Assembly: GCF_019578655.1 (NCBI RefSeq)
Contig: NC_063260.1
Location: forward strand, 3,784,501-3,848,500
Length of the DNA: 64,000 bases
Reading direction: 5' to 3'
DNA from: Ricinus communis
Lineage: Eukaryota > Streptophyta > Magnoliopsida > Malpighiales > Euphorbiaceae
Both the position numbers and the translations under genes were made by a program. Positions 49,938-62,500 of the stretch are shown here, piece after piece (position 1 is the stretch's first letter; each line of letters starts with the position of its first letter). The notes under the pieces are model-generated. The model did no database searches. It was not told the DNA's origin and was given only the letters and a program-made list of their open reading frames with translations.

Positions 49938-50460
49938 ATCCCCAAGAACATTTCCAACTTGGAGCTTTAGATCCTCAAATACCCAGTTTTAGGGCTCTCG
50001 AACTGGAATATTTTAAATATTATATAGATCCCAAGAACATTTTCAATTTAGGGTTTCCGAATTACAATTATTATCAGTTAACTTGGGGAACTCGATATAG
50101 ACAAAATTAGATCTCCAAGAACTAGTTTTACTTAGGGATCTCATATTAAAATATTATCAATTAATTTAGAAAATCCTATAGATAAAATTAGAGCGCTAAG
50201 AACGAGTTTTACTTGGGGATCTCATATTAAAATACTATCAGTTCCCAAGAATATTTTTAACTTGGAAAATACTTGGGCTCCCGACTTAAAATATTTTAAA
50301 GTATTACTAAATCCTCAAGAATAATTATAACTTGGGGAATTACTTGGGGCTTCCGAGTTAAAATATTTTAAAGTATTATTGGGTCTCTAAGAATATTTTT
50401 AACTTAGAATACTACTTGGGCCTTCACTTTAAATATTTTATTGGTCTTCCACATTTTTAT
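49938..50460. repeat. Degenerate tandem array, seven units of about 50-90 bp
   Basis: A phrase close to CCCAAGAATATTTTTAACTTGG recurs near 49,941, 50,030, 50,114, 50,194, 50,243, 50,313 and 50,384. Each is followed by a variant of GGGCTCCCGAGTTAAAATAT. Units are diverged and of uneven length, so the array is old. It is non-coding, and I know no match. Confidence 0.7.
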
Positions 50461-51655
50461 CTCTTAAGGAGCCATATATTTTTAGGATCAATAAAATATT
50501 GAAATCATAACATGCTTAGTTCCCATATACCTATACAATCAGTCTTTTATCCTTAAAATTTCTAAAAATTCAAATAATTAAAATGTGTGCACCTGTTTAG
50601 TTTTGCAGTTGTGGATCAACGCCTAGTTCACTATTATGATTCTTCTAAGACCACTAGTGGTCTCTTAGTTATGAAGATAGAGCTCCTTTTAATTTGTAGA
50701 GGTAGTTTTTCTTCTTCTTTCACTTAACTTTTACTCACTCATCACACATCATAAATATGACACTAGAAGATAAAAGAGGCCATGAGGCCTACTTTTATTT
50801 AATTTTTGAATGGTGGTTTTAGAACTTTATAGTATAATAACAAAAAAATAGAAAATAATTAACACAAATATTGGTCATTTATTTTGGCCTTACATAGATT
50901 CTAAAAGTAGTAAAAAATATTATTCCAAGATCTTCTTCTTGGTTGTAGGTCGGCCTTATGCCTCATTATTTATTTTTTTCTCCAAATCTGTTGTATCTTT
51001 TGTGTAGTTCTTTATGTAATCTTACTAGACAATAAGAATTTTTCTTTCCGCACAAAAAGAAAAATCAAATAAGCTAAGTAATGTAGAATAGTTTGCATAA
51101 AGGTACAAACTTTCCAATAAGAACAACCATTGCAATAAAATTAAGAAAAATAAGTAGAAATAATTTAATACCAATTGTGAGTTCAATAGATGAAATCCAT
51201 AAATTTTAGTTATCTCATTGATACATGTTGACATATGCTCCTTTGGGGAGGTGATATCTTCTTCTGGTTTGTCAAATACCACCATCTTTGGATCATTATG
51301 TTGCATTTGAAGTCTTTCATCTTGTGTTGTTATGAGTGGTTGGTGCCACTGTTGATTAGGTTTTTCATAATGCTTCGGGTGTTTCTTATGCAATCTCATA
51401 GGTAAATGAGGTGTTGGATTCTTATAGACATGAGCATTATTTTTCTGTTTTTGCTTGTCTTTTACCAAGAGCTCCTTAGGAATCCATATCTTATGGAAAA
51501 CTTTCCTATTGTGAATCTTTAAAGATTTATCTTCTTTAACCAAGTAATTCTTAGGGATCCATAATTTGCATGAATATTTTCCATCTAAAGATTTGTCCTT
51601 TGCTTTTCTTTTTCTGTCAAGGATGGCAATTAAAAGTGGTATGTCATTAGCGGTT
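50461..51655. other. Gene-free DNA with one unrecognised open frame
   Basis: Apart from the frame at 51,025-51,543 (minus), no coding signal was recognised. Confidence 0.4.
51025..51543 (-). CDS. Unrecognised 172-residue open frame, possibly a mobile-element relic
   Basis: The N-terminal half is strongly basic. A KxWIPK..LVK motif (HKIWIPKELLVK) is repeated in the same frame just upstream of the first ATG (CKLWIPKNYLVK, about 51,540-51,575), so the true frame extends further 5' and contains at least two repeats of about 25 residues. The middle is rich in His, Gln and Pro; the C-terminus is hydrophobic and probably random. No catalytic motif is visible. A spacer region of a retroelement polyprotein is one possibility, but I cannot identify it. 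Confidence 0.25.
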   Translation of the reverse strand: MVKEDKSLKIHNRKVFHKIWIPKELLVKDKQKQKNNAHVYKNPTPHLPMRLHKKHPKHYEKPNQQWHQPLITTQDERLQMQHNDPKMVVFDKPEEDITSPKEHMSTCINEITKIYGFHLLNSQLVLNYFYLFFLILLQWLFLLESLYLYANYSTLLSLFDFSFCAERKILIV

Positions 51656-51980
51656 ACCAGATCTTTAATTTATAACTAAATGTTTACTGAACTTTAATTT
51701 TAATAACACTGATGAGTTTTTTAGACGAGTATGAAGATAAATTATACAGGTGATCACTAAACCTTCCACTTTGTAATAAAAAGATACTAAAATTTTAATT
51801 TTAAAAGATACTCGGGCGATACCTTTTTGTAGTAAATTAAAGGTTTGGTATCTTTTTGTTACAAATTGTAAAAATTTTGGTGATCGTCCATGTAATTTAC
51901 TCTGTAAGTGTGCTAGAAAAACTCATCCGCGTTATTAAAATTAAATTTTAGCAACCATTTAATTACAGATCAAAGGTTTA
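51656..51980. mobile_element. Short foldback MITE
   Basis: The left half and the reverse complement of the right half match along about 130 bases: AATTTTAATAACAC(T)GATGAG against the complement of CTCATCCGCGTTATTAAAATT, then GTGATCAC and TTTGTAA(T/C)AAAAAGATAC blocks. No coding region; ends are approximate. Confidence 0.55.
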
Positions 51981-52304
51981 ATATTATTTTGTTATAAAGT
52001 ATAAAATTTAATAATCGCCAATTTAATTTACCCTTAATTTTTTGATTTCTTTGTGATGGTTTGAGCAATAGGTCATAGTAAGATAGAATCGAACTTTCAA
52101 ATCTTTGGAAAGTCCTTGTTTTCATAATTGTCATCCTGACCTAACTCTTAACACATTTTGTTGCCTTGGTCATTAATGGCTAAATCTATGTGGAGCAGCA
52201 GCTCTAGACAGTTTTTAGTCGTGAAATTTTTGTGATGGGTCTACCTCCATGACAACCATGTTGCTAGGGCAATAGTCACATTGTTATCAAGACTTTGGCC
52301 TATA

Positions 52305-53280
52305 TTTTCAATTGATACTAATGCTTTAATTTTTTTCTTTTTGGTATCGAAACTTTAATTTATGTTATAGGTGATGATACCTATTGGGAATCCATCCAAT
52401 TTTTGATGACATGGAGGGCGGAGCTCCACACCAGCATTCCACTTATCGTCCACGTCACGCTTGACTTTTTAATAAATTGCCTTATTGGTACTAAAACTTT
52501 ACTACCTCTATTCAAATTGTACCAATTCTTTAATTTTTTTTCTTTTTAGTACCATATCTATTTTTTTTAAATCTACGATAGTTGATGGAGACTCACCTAA
52601 ACACGAATCCCCATGCGAGTTAATAATTCGCTAATACTTGACAATCCATCTAGACCACTAACATAACATACTCAATAGGCGAACCACCATTCCACACGCT
52701 CACAAAGCATTACTCCTGAAAAATCGAAACCCACATTCCTCCTGATTTATACTAGACATGGAAATAACTAATACTTCTTTTATAAACACCCACCTGAAAC
52801 ATTGATGAAAGATTAATGCTAATACAACTCTTCAATTCTATTTCTTAAACCCTTGAAATGAATTACATTGTTATTACCTTACACTTTTGTTGATGTTAAT
52901 ACCCATTGAAATTTCGGTAATTTTTGTTGACGTGGCAATCAGAAATTTATTTAAACATGACACTTATTAATCCATCAATAAAAAATCATAGGAATCCCAA
53001 TAGGTATTATTAATTGAAACATAAATAATGAATGTGGTACTAAAAAGAGACAAATTAAAGAATTTTTACTATTTGGATATAAATGGAAACGACTTGGCAC
53101 CAACAAGGCAATTTATCCAAAGTCAAGTATGACATAGACAATGAGTGGAATGCTGACGTGGAGCTTTGCCCTCTATCTGATAAAAAAATTAAACGAATTT
53201 CCAATAGGTACCGTCACCTATAATGAAAATTAAAATTTTGATATTAAATAGAAAATTAAAATATTGATATTAATTGGAAA
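52305..53280. mobile_element. Foldback element with arms of about 260 bp
   Basis: The left arm (about 52,305-52,570) and right arm (about 53,015-53,280) are inverted copies with long shared runs: TATAGGTGA(T/C)G(A/G)TACCTATTGG, GGAGCTCCACACCAGCATTCC against GAGCTCCACGTCAGCATTCC, and AAATTGCCTT(A/G)TTGGT. The interior (about 450 bp) has no gene. Typical of long-TIR Mutator-like MITEs. No clear target duplication was found. Confidence 0.65.
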
Positions 53281-55084
53281 CACATGTTAAAGAGCTATTT
53301 AGCCTATGTCTCTGCCTATGCATTGCTACCTAATAAGCCAATTATTTCTGTCATGTTCTTTTCAGTTCTAACAAATCTGCCCTTGTCCTTGCTTTTTTTA
53401 TTTGACACACTGCATCATACTTGTGCATAGTTCTATCTTTGTCATCTTCATTGCTAAATACTCTGAGTGTTTTTCTTTGTCTATGATATTTGTACTCAAA
53501 TACTTTTTTCTCATATTTTCACACACATATTTCTTTTTGATATATGTGTTTATCTTTTACACATAAAATCATAAAATCATGTGGATATATAATATTTCAC
53601 ATTTAGGTAATAATAATTTATAATTTAAAAGATTATATTTTTAATTTTAAAATACCACTTAAATAATATTATTAATATTTTATATTAGTTAATAAATTAT
53701 TTTTCTATACAATGATTTCTAATCTTAAATAATAGCATTTTAATTATATATAATTAATAAATCAATATATAAACAACTTTTCTTAATTATACAATAATCT
53801 TAAAAAGTAGTATATGGATTGTATTTATAGTATTATTTTTATATATAGTTAGTAAATTAATTATACTAGTAATTTTGAAAATAATTTCTGTACTTATTAT
53901 ATTACCTAAACTTTGAATTTGAGAATTCTATCAAGAATGACATTTAGAAGTATAGCATATTATTATTATTATTCTTTAAAATGTAACGAATACTTAAAAA
54001 ATTTCATAAATTCATTTTAATATTGGTTTATAATTAGAATAATAACAGCAAATAATTAAAAATTAGTTCAATATGTGGATGGGCGATATAGTATCCTACA
54101 TTATTACAGTTCAGACACATTCGCTTTGCTTTTCTTTTTTGTTTTTTACTTTCCCATTCTATCATGTTATAGCCATGAAATCAGGCCACGTACCCCATAG
54201 GCACTTTGTTTACTCGCTTCCTCGTAGAGATATGCTTCAGGCGAAATTGCCAATATAGGATTTTTAAAAAATAAAATACTTTTCAGCTTAAATGAAGCTG
54301 TAATTTAATTCTTATTTTAGGGTGGTATCAAGATAAATTTATAATATAAGGTGGTTAGCTGAGCTGGTCGCCAGTTGGACTGACAACAATCAATTTTTAA
54401 TTATTATTGTTATAGTTATATTGAAACTATCTAATAATAATAATTATATTATTATTTAATAACTTACTTTATATTTTATATTATTTAAACTTTCTTTTAG
54501 TAAAAATGAATTATTCGATACCTCCAAAAGATATGAACACTTCTTACTATTAAACATATAAAAGGTATAAATTAATTTTAAAAATATATGATAAGAAGTT
54601 AAACTCAAATAAACTGAATTTAAAATATTTGATTCCATTCGGCTAAATTATTAATCTATTAATTAAGTTTGATATTCTTCAAATCTTTAGTTGAATTTAT
54701 TTTATCCCTGATTTTAATTTAGTTCGAATTATTTTTATCTTCTAATCTTAATTCAATTTAGATTTTTATTTTCAAAAACTTCAATTTTTGGATTCGATTC
54801 ATATTATTTTAATGAATAGGTGGGTGAGACAAGAACGCTGGAGGCGATACCATGCAGGCCAGCCTACATAGCTATGCGTGCAGCTGGCTTGCATTGCTAT
54901 GGTGGTACATGTTATCAAAATATTTTACGATTATCTCCCCAACTAACACTTCTAGATTCTTTAGGAAAAAGAGTCAAAAACATATCTAGAGATTGCGTTT
55001 TTATATTTAGAAAACTGTTATATATATTATATATTATATATTATATATTATATTTTTTTTTGTATTTTTTCTATTAAAGCCACC
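53281..55084. other. Gene-free DNA
   Basis: AT-rich with no recognised gene. A short GC-richer island at about 54,825-54,905, inside a frame at 54,820-55,077, is not recognisable and ends in a TATAT-rich tract (55,021-55,060). Confidence 0.45.
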
Positions 55085-55765
55085 CCACTGGATTGTATTC
55101 AAGAGAATCAAGAAATGTCAAGACTTGTGGAACAAGCTCCTCTAGGGACACTGGTTTTCGCTCAAGCAAAGTTATCAGCAAGTTTCTTTGCAGCTTTCAA
55201 CTACTCAGACATCTTCATGTTTCTTTTTTACAACTTGTGAAACTCTCTCTTATAGAAGACTACATTTAACTTTGATTTGACTCCAAACAAGTCCCCAATC
55301 GATTCCCACAAATCTTTGGCAGATCTGGTTCAGTAGAGTTATATAACCGATTTAATAAAATCTGGTCATGAACTACCCAATCTTCATATTCTGGATTATT
55401 CATAACTATTTCTTCTTCGTCATTGACTGAGGTGACAAATTTTGATGGACATTTTATAGTTCTGGTTATATGACCTTCCATCCTATTGCCTCTAATAACT
55501 GGGAGGACAAGGGTTTTTTTAGAAAAGATAGTTCTCATGGTTAAGTTTGACTAAACAGTATGAACCCAAGGGATACCTGAGTTTCCAGAGATCGTTTATA
55601 GTGTGGGAGATGGTGTGGACATTTCCTTACCAGTTGAGGTTTTTATGGAGCTGGAGTCCTTCTCTTTCTCTCCTTCAGCAGCCCGGAATGATGCATCATC
55701 ATATTTGGATGTTGTCTCGAGATCTTTATCATTAGCCGCACCAGACAGCTCTCGTACCAAATGAA
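55085..55765 (-). pseudogene. Copia-type gag relic with primer-site remnant
   Basis: On the minus strand, 55,266-55,538 encodes a piece resembling the UBN2/gag domain of copia elements (NPEYEDWVVHDQILL is diagnostic). Related but stop-broken sequence continues to about 55,085. Upstream, ATTTGGTACGAGAGCT (about 55,747-55,762) looks like a mutated TTTGGTATCAGAGC primer site, placing a decayed LTR to its right. The rest of pol is missing. Unrelated in sequence to the element at 41,088-45,789. Confidence 0.55.
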
Positions 55766-56942
55766 ATATTAACCGGAAAAAAAAGAATTGATGAGCTCAG
55801 CTCATGAAATGACTGAAGTAAGAACTTTATATTTATAGTAAAATTTCTTTGTAACGATACTCTATATAGGAATCATCTCTGTACAGTAATATTCTATAGA
55901 TAAAATACATAAATGGTATTATAAATATGACTATTATATTCATTCGATATCTCAACAGAATAATTACAAAAAATGGTACTCCGACCAACCAACAATAAAT
56001 CAGATTACACTTTTTGGTCATTATATAATGACGTGGTATCAAATTCTCTCATTAAATGTCATATCACCACTTATTTGGACACAACTAATTCTAATTAGAA
56101 GTTAAACATTTTCTTAGCTCCTTTACGTTGGACTCACACCTTGCAATTATGTTTGGAGAATTAGACTTTTTAGACATACTAACATTAATTATATACAAAT
56201 CAATGATGATGTAGAATCTAGAGAAAGAATGTGACTGCTAGATCATCATAAAATGGCAGGAAAGTATAACGCTATCCTCGCCTGATTCATTAATGGTGAC
56301 TTAGGGTACCATTTTGTTTGATTATTGAGTTGAGTTACTAAATGGATATAAGTATCATAGTTATGGTACCATTTATATTTATACCCGATACTATATGTAC
56401 AAATCATCTCTACACAGTGATAAAGAATTTTGATTCTAATTTATGCTAGTTATAAATAGAAATAAACTCTATTATAAGTTATAAAAAATTTTTAAGTCTC
56501 ATCTTAAGAAAATATTCTTCTATATAGTAATATTTATATATAAAATTTTAAAAATATATATTATACTATATTTTATCTTACTATAGTATTATTTTGTCTC
56601 ACTAATCTTATTTGTATAATTTAACATGATATTTAACCTTTTTTATTTTTTATTTTTATCATCTTACCAACAAAATTAAATTTTAAGTCTAACGAAAAAT
56701 TTTAGTACTCAAACTTCTAATAAGTTACAACCTCTTTACAATTATAAATTTTATTTGGTTTCAAGTGTATGACTATAAAGAGATTTTACTATATATTTAA
56801 TACAAACAACAGGTGCCCTAAGCTACAATAAATCAAAACAATATATTTATATATTAAAAATGACCTAATAATCAGTATAGGATCACGAGCCCAATAATTG
56901 CTAACAAAAAACTATTACATCAGGCCATTAACTTAGTTTGCT
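55766..56942. other. Gene-free DNA, possible decayed LTR at its left end
   Basis: May begin with the LTR belonging to the gag relic, but no second LTR was found. Repeated phrases such as ATCATCTCTGTACAGT and ATCATCTCTACACAGT occur near 55,873 and 56,403. No gene was recognised. Confidence 0.4.
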
Positions 56943-57404
56943 AGAGATGGCAATTTGCCCCATACCTATAGGTAAATTCATAATCCGATCTAAACGGAAT
57001 AAAAAATATCTGTCCTGCTACCAGTGACAGGGCAGGAACGGGTTTAAGACACTCCGTCTCATCCCTGTTCCTACTCCAAACTATATCTGAAATATTTATA
57101 TATATTCTAATATAGATAGATAAATATAATTTTTATAAAACAAATTAAATATTTTTTAAATCTAGATTTTATTTCTTTAATTATACTTAATAATAGTTAA
57201 AATATTATATAAATATATTAAAAGAATTAATAATAATATAATTTTAGCATAAAAAATATATCAAATAAATAATGGATATTACCCGAATATGATCCGATCC
57301 CGTTTAAAATTATTTTTTTTCTATTTCGTATCTGCCTGATACTTGACAGGGCGGAAATAGGAAAGGCGAAATCCGGCGCCCCAACCCACCTCATTGCCAT
57401 TTCT
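56943..57404 (+). mobile_element. Non-autonomous hAT-like element, copy 2
   Basis: 462 bp with terminal inverted repeats AGAGATGGCAAT / ATTGCCATTTCT (one mismatch). It is flanked by AGTTTGCT and AATATGCT, which agree at 6 of 8 positions and so fit a decayed 8-bp target duplication, the hAT signature. Homologous to the element at 847-1,250. No transposase is encoded. Confidence 0.6.
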
Positions 57405-58819
57405 AATATGCTGTCTATATTTACTACAAGGGTTGCTGTTGATGTGTGTCATTTTAATGCTCCAACACCTATTTCCTCCAAAATTACTTATAGAATCGGG
57501 TTTAGAGCTTCGTTCTCATAACTCATCTCCTTACACCTCTGATTCTTTATAAATACACACCTTTGTTTTTGAATTAGAGTTGCAAGTTTACTTTAGTTTA
57601 ATTGAATTGGGAGATTGATTTGATAACCTCCAAATCAACGATTTTCTTGAAAAATTATAAAAAGATAAAATCATTTTCATCTTGATGGGTTCAGAAATCA
57701 ATTGCAATGCGGCAAATGCAGGCAATTTTCTTATGGAGAATAGAGGATGGGGATTTTCACTGCTGCTGAATGTTGACAGTATTATGTTTTTCGTTTTGTG
57801 GATTTTGATGACTGAATGCAATTGATTTCTGCTTATTTTTTACAACAGGAGGAGGCTTCAGCTGTGGGACAGGAGAGAATCAAACAATGACTGGGTGTTG
57901 CTCTGAAGGAGAATTTTATACGGATATGATGCGAATTTGAGCTGCTTTCTTTCTTTTTTTTTTTAAAAAAAAAATTATTTTCTTTTTCTTCTTGTCTCCG
58001 TGTAATACTGGTCGTTGATTATGGTGGAGAGTATTGATTGGTGTTGGTATTGTTAAAAAAGAGGAGATAAAGAATAGAGTTACGGGACCCTTTATTTCTT
58101 GCCCTATCAGCATCAAAAAATACACAGGAATTTGGACCGTTTAAATTTTAAACGGATGGAGGAGCATAAATTACATTACGAGGAATGCTAAGCACCTCTA
58201 TTAATTACTCTTTTTTATTTTTTATTTTTTACATTTTCTCCATATACAATACATGTAACATTCTAAAGTTAATATAATAACTATATTAAATAAAGTAAAA
58301 TAATAACGGAATATTTATAATACTCTTTAAATATCATAATTTTCTTACTGATTATTGTCTAATTATTATGTTTAGTTTAACACATTATTATTATTATTAT
58401 TTTTGAACAGATGGCTAATTAAGGAATATTGTATTTTATGAATAATGGAATCTTTATTTTTATATAAAATGACTGTAATCACAAAGTTGAAGTTTAAGCT
58501 TTTAAAAATATTATATTTTTAACTGATTAAAAAACTATATCAAAAAAATTTTCAATTATAATTTATATTCTTAATATTATTTGTACTTCTTTTAAATGTT
58601 TGTAGAGTCAATAAAATACTTTTTTGTAAAAGAAAACCATACTAATAAAATAAATAAATAAATAATATAATATATATATACATATTCTTTTATCAAGCTA
58701 AAATACGAGGCTGCAGACCATATTATACTGAGCTTTTTTAGGAGATAAACACTAGTAAGAAGAATGCCAAAGAGTTTATTGGCAAGCAATCTAAGGATGT
58801 TGTTACAAGTTTCTCCATA
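57405..58819. other. Gene-free DNA
   Basis: About 57,420-58,140 is less AT-extreme and includes a TATAAATA at about 57,549, but no exon structure or protein family could be supported. The rest is AT-rich. Confidence 0.4.
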
Positions 58820-59165
58820 CTGAATAACAGTTAATCTTATTATATATATACTATATATTTATATTTTAATATATTATTATTAATATTATTATAATATAAT
58901 ATTTAATTACATAATATACAATATTTAATTATAATATTCTATATTTATTATATAGATTATATAATATTTATCAGAATATTATATATTCTAATTTTATATA
59001 TTAGATTAGAATTATATTCTAATTTAATTATATATACTAGATTTTAATTTAATTATAATTATATATATATATATATTAGATATTAGAATTATATTCTAAT
59101 TTAGTATAAATTTAATACTATATTAATATATTAAATTATAATATTAAAATATAAAATAAAAATAA
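58820..59165. repeat. Extreme AT-rich, self-complementary tract
   Basis: About 340 bases of almost pure A and T made of TATA, ATTATA and TTCTAAT(T) modules. Phrases such as AGAATTATATTCTAATTTA occur twice (about 59,008 and 59,085). It lies about 350 bp from the 3' end of MYB C. It could be a matrix-attachment or replication-slippage site; this is inference only. Confidence 0.5.
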
Positions 59166-59516
59166 TACACATGTAGGGTTTTACATATATGAAAAAGAAA
59201 TAAAAAGAAGGGAAGAGGTGTTAGGTTTATTAATTTTTTAATTTTGATAGGAATGGCAGTGATGTGGGTGAGGTTATGGTGGTAGTGGGTACAATGGTAG
59301 GAGGTTCTTTTATATAAATTTAATCTAAATTCTATAATTTTTATTCAATAAATATATAAAATTATTGAAAATTCACTTTATTTATTTCACTCTAGAATTC
59401 ACATAAACTAATAAAACGAGTCTTCTCAAGAGTATGCATACACAATAATTATCATATCAAAGGAAGCGAGACAAAATAGAAACAATAATTATCATAAAAA
59501 AGGAGAAAACATAAGT
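59166..59516. other. 3' flank of MYB C
   Basis: No gene. A short GT-rich stretch (GGTGGTAGTGGG) at about 59,277-59,290; otherwise AT-rich. Confidence 0.5.
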
Positions 59517-62500
59517 TCACATCCTGAAGTTGCCCTTTTCTTCATCTAGCAGAAGATCCCAAAGTCCGGCATCGAAAGAGTAGTCACCATTATTATAATC
59601 ATTATTATCAATCCACCAATTTGTACCTTCTTGAAAGAATAAATCAATATTCTCATCTATCATTTTATCATCTACGGCTGTGACGTTCTTATGATCTTCA
59701 TTTCCTTCTTCAAAAAGACATGTGATGTGATTGTTTTTAATATCTTTTGATGACCCACTATTATTGTCACTAGCTATGTCGTTTCTTTCTTTTTCTTCTT
59801 CCTCATCTGGTAACAAGATTTCCCACCACTCACATCCACTCTCCTTTTCTATTTGTGGCAACGCTGCCTGAGAGGTGCGGAGATTGTTATTATTATTATT
59901 ATTATTATTATCTTGATCACCAATATGACCAGTGTTGCTCACAGTAACAAGTGGAATTTCTTCAAAGGACCAGAAGAATTTATTGGAGATGGTCCGAGGT
60001 CGAGGCCTGAATATGTTGGCTTTTGTTATCTTAACAGGTTTGTTAATTGTCATCGCATCTTTCTTGCAAGTGTTAGGCTTTTTGCTTCGGTGAGTATTCC
60101 AGTAGTTCTTCACGTCATTTGCAGTTCTTCCTGGTAATCTGCCAGCTATCAATGACCATCTGCATATGCATAATAAAAGATAAAATGATTTCTCAATGTC
60201 TTTCCATTTAGGTGTAGTTGGATAGCTGATATATATATATATATATATTATATTAATTTTTGAGATATAAATTTTTTTGATATTTATATTTAATTTTTAA
60301 CATATAAAAATTTTATTTTAATAATATATACTCACTATTGACACATGATATTTAAGTTTATGTATAAATTTATAATTTTTTGCTATTAATTTATTAATTT
60401 ATAGGTTACATTCTAATTAAATACTGACTCTATTCTAAAAAATATATTTTAATTATTTTTTAATATTATTTAACTAATAAATAGTTTCTTAATCAAATAA
60501 TAATACTAATTTTATTTTAAAACATAATATACTAATTATATTTTAATATTATATTAACTAATAATTAGTTTTGTAATTAAATAATAATTCTAATTTAAAA
60601 AATAACATCTTAAATTATATTTTTAATATTACATTCAATAATAAATTATATTTTTAATTATATAATAAATATCTAATCCTAAAAATAATAATATCAATTA
60701 TATTGATATGTTAATTTATATAATATTAAGATTAATTAATAAATAATTTTTATATTATTTATATTAATAAAATTTTAAATTTTTTAAAAGATTGAAATAT
60801 TTAAAAATAGTTAGTTTGCTATTATTTTTTAGAATTTTATAAATTAATATTTAATATTAATTTATAATAATAAAATTTTTATTAAATTATATATATTAAC
60901 TTAATTTTATAATCAAAATAATATTAACAGTCATACAACACAGATAAATGATTAGTTTGTATTAATAATTAGATAGTATAAAATATTATAATTATGTGAT
61001 AAGATATGGTAATTTGTATTATCATTCTTTTTGTTTTAACATAAAATCTAGTAATAATTCAATTAGCTTATTTTTAATAATTTATACTTTCTCTGACTTA
61101 AAAGAATAATTTTTTTTTTTTTTAGTTGGTAGTGAATTATAATATGCTTTTCTTTTCTAATTGTTTTTTTTTTTGAAAGAATATTTTGTCTAGTAAGTAA
61201 TTACGAAAAATAACTTTCATTAATTAAATAAATACTCTAAAATTAAATTTTATGCAGAATTTAGGCCATATATTGTTTTAAATGTGTAAAATATATTATC
61301 GATAAAATCAAAATTTTAATCACCTCACTTATAAAGATTATTTTAATTATTTATCTATTTAATAATATTTTATTTATTAATATTATACGTTGATCGGATA
61401 AGCTATTACTGATATTTTTAATGGACACGTTGCTTAGTAAGAAAATCTATAAACTCAAACTGTGTCTATGCTTATCTGAACAGAGAGGACCATGGAAAAT
61501 TAAACATAGGACCATGCTATTGAGTTTCAAAAATTAATTGTTTATTGACTCTCATTTTTTTAAAAAGAGAATAAACGATAAACCAAAATTATACGTCATA
61601 ATTCGTAAATAATGTCTTTTCTTCTTAAAATAATATATAAAAATGAAAATTTTTCACTAATGATTAGACTATTATTAGTTCATTACAGAATGGATATAAT
61701 ATTTTTAATTTATTATAATCCAATCGCTATTTAATTTTATATCACCAATTGTCATATTTAGCCTAAAATTACAGAAATTACTGACTGGTGATTAAAAATA
61801 CTATTATGAAATATAATTAAGATTAAGTGACTTAATTATGATGAATAAAACAGTGTAACCATTTTATAATTGTTGATAAGTGGTGAGAGTAAACATAGCT
61901 TTTTCTTTTTTTGGTTTCACTATTTTCTTGAAATTTCGATTAGTTCTATATCTATAACGTTACAATTATTAAAGATGAGCTTAAAATTCTTAATTCTCAA
62001 ACAAATGAATTATTATACACATTTATGAAACGATTTTAAAATAATTTATTTCAATTAAGTCACTTAATTTCGATTTTATTTTAAAAATAGTATTTGATTA
62101 TCATGTCAATAGTTTTTAAAAGGGACACAATTGAAATAGAAAAGTTTCTCTAAATGCTTATTTTGTTATTGAGAGAGTAATAAATTATTATAATATAACT
62201 ATTTTGTAGTGAGTCAATAAATAATATGACTGACCCCAAACATTATTACTTAGTGGGAAAATTATGTACTATTGTTATTTGATAATACTTTGGTGCAAAG
62301 AAAGTTTAAAATGTGGGTATGAGCGTTATTGAATTCCATGCCATTTAATACATATACAGCTAATGGCAGACCTAGAGAATAAAGTTAGGGGCTCAATATA
62401 AAAGAAAAGTAACTTAAAATTTAAATCAGAAAAATGGGAGGGCAATAGATTAAAATTTTGGGTAATAATAATATAAGATTCCTATATTTTTAGGTTAAAA

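Noticed and set aside
54820..55077. 85-codon plus-strand frame with a GC-richer start
   Set aside because: No family resemblance, and the last third is a TATAT tract; probably chance.
57420..58140. Possible small gene with TATAAATA and a TTTTTACAACAG acceptor-like site
   Set aside because: No consistent open frame across the supposed exons on either strand; reported only as gene-free DNA.
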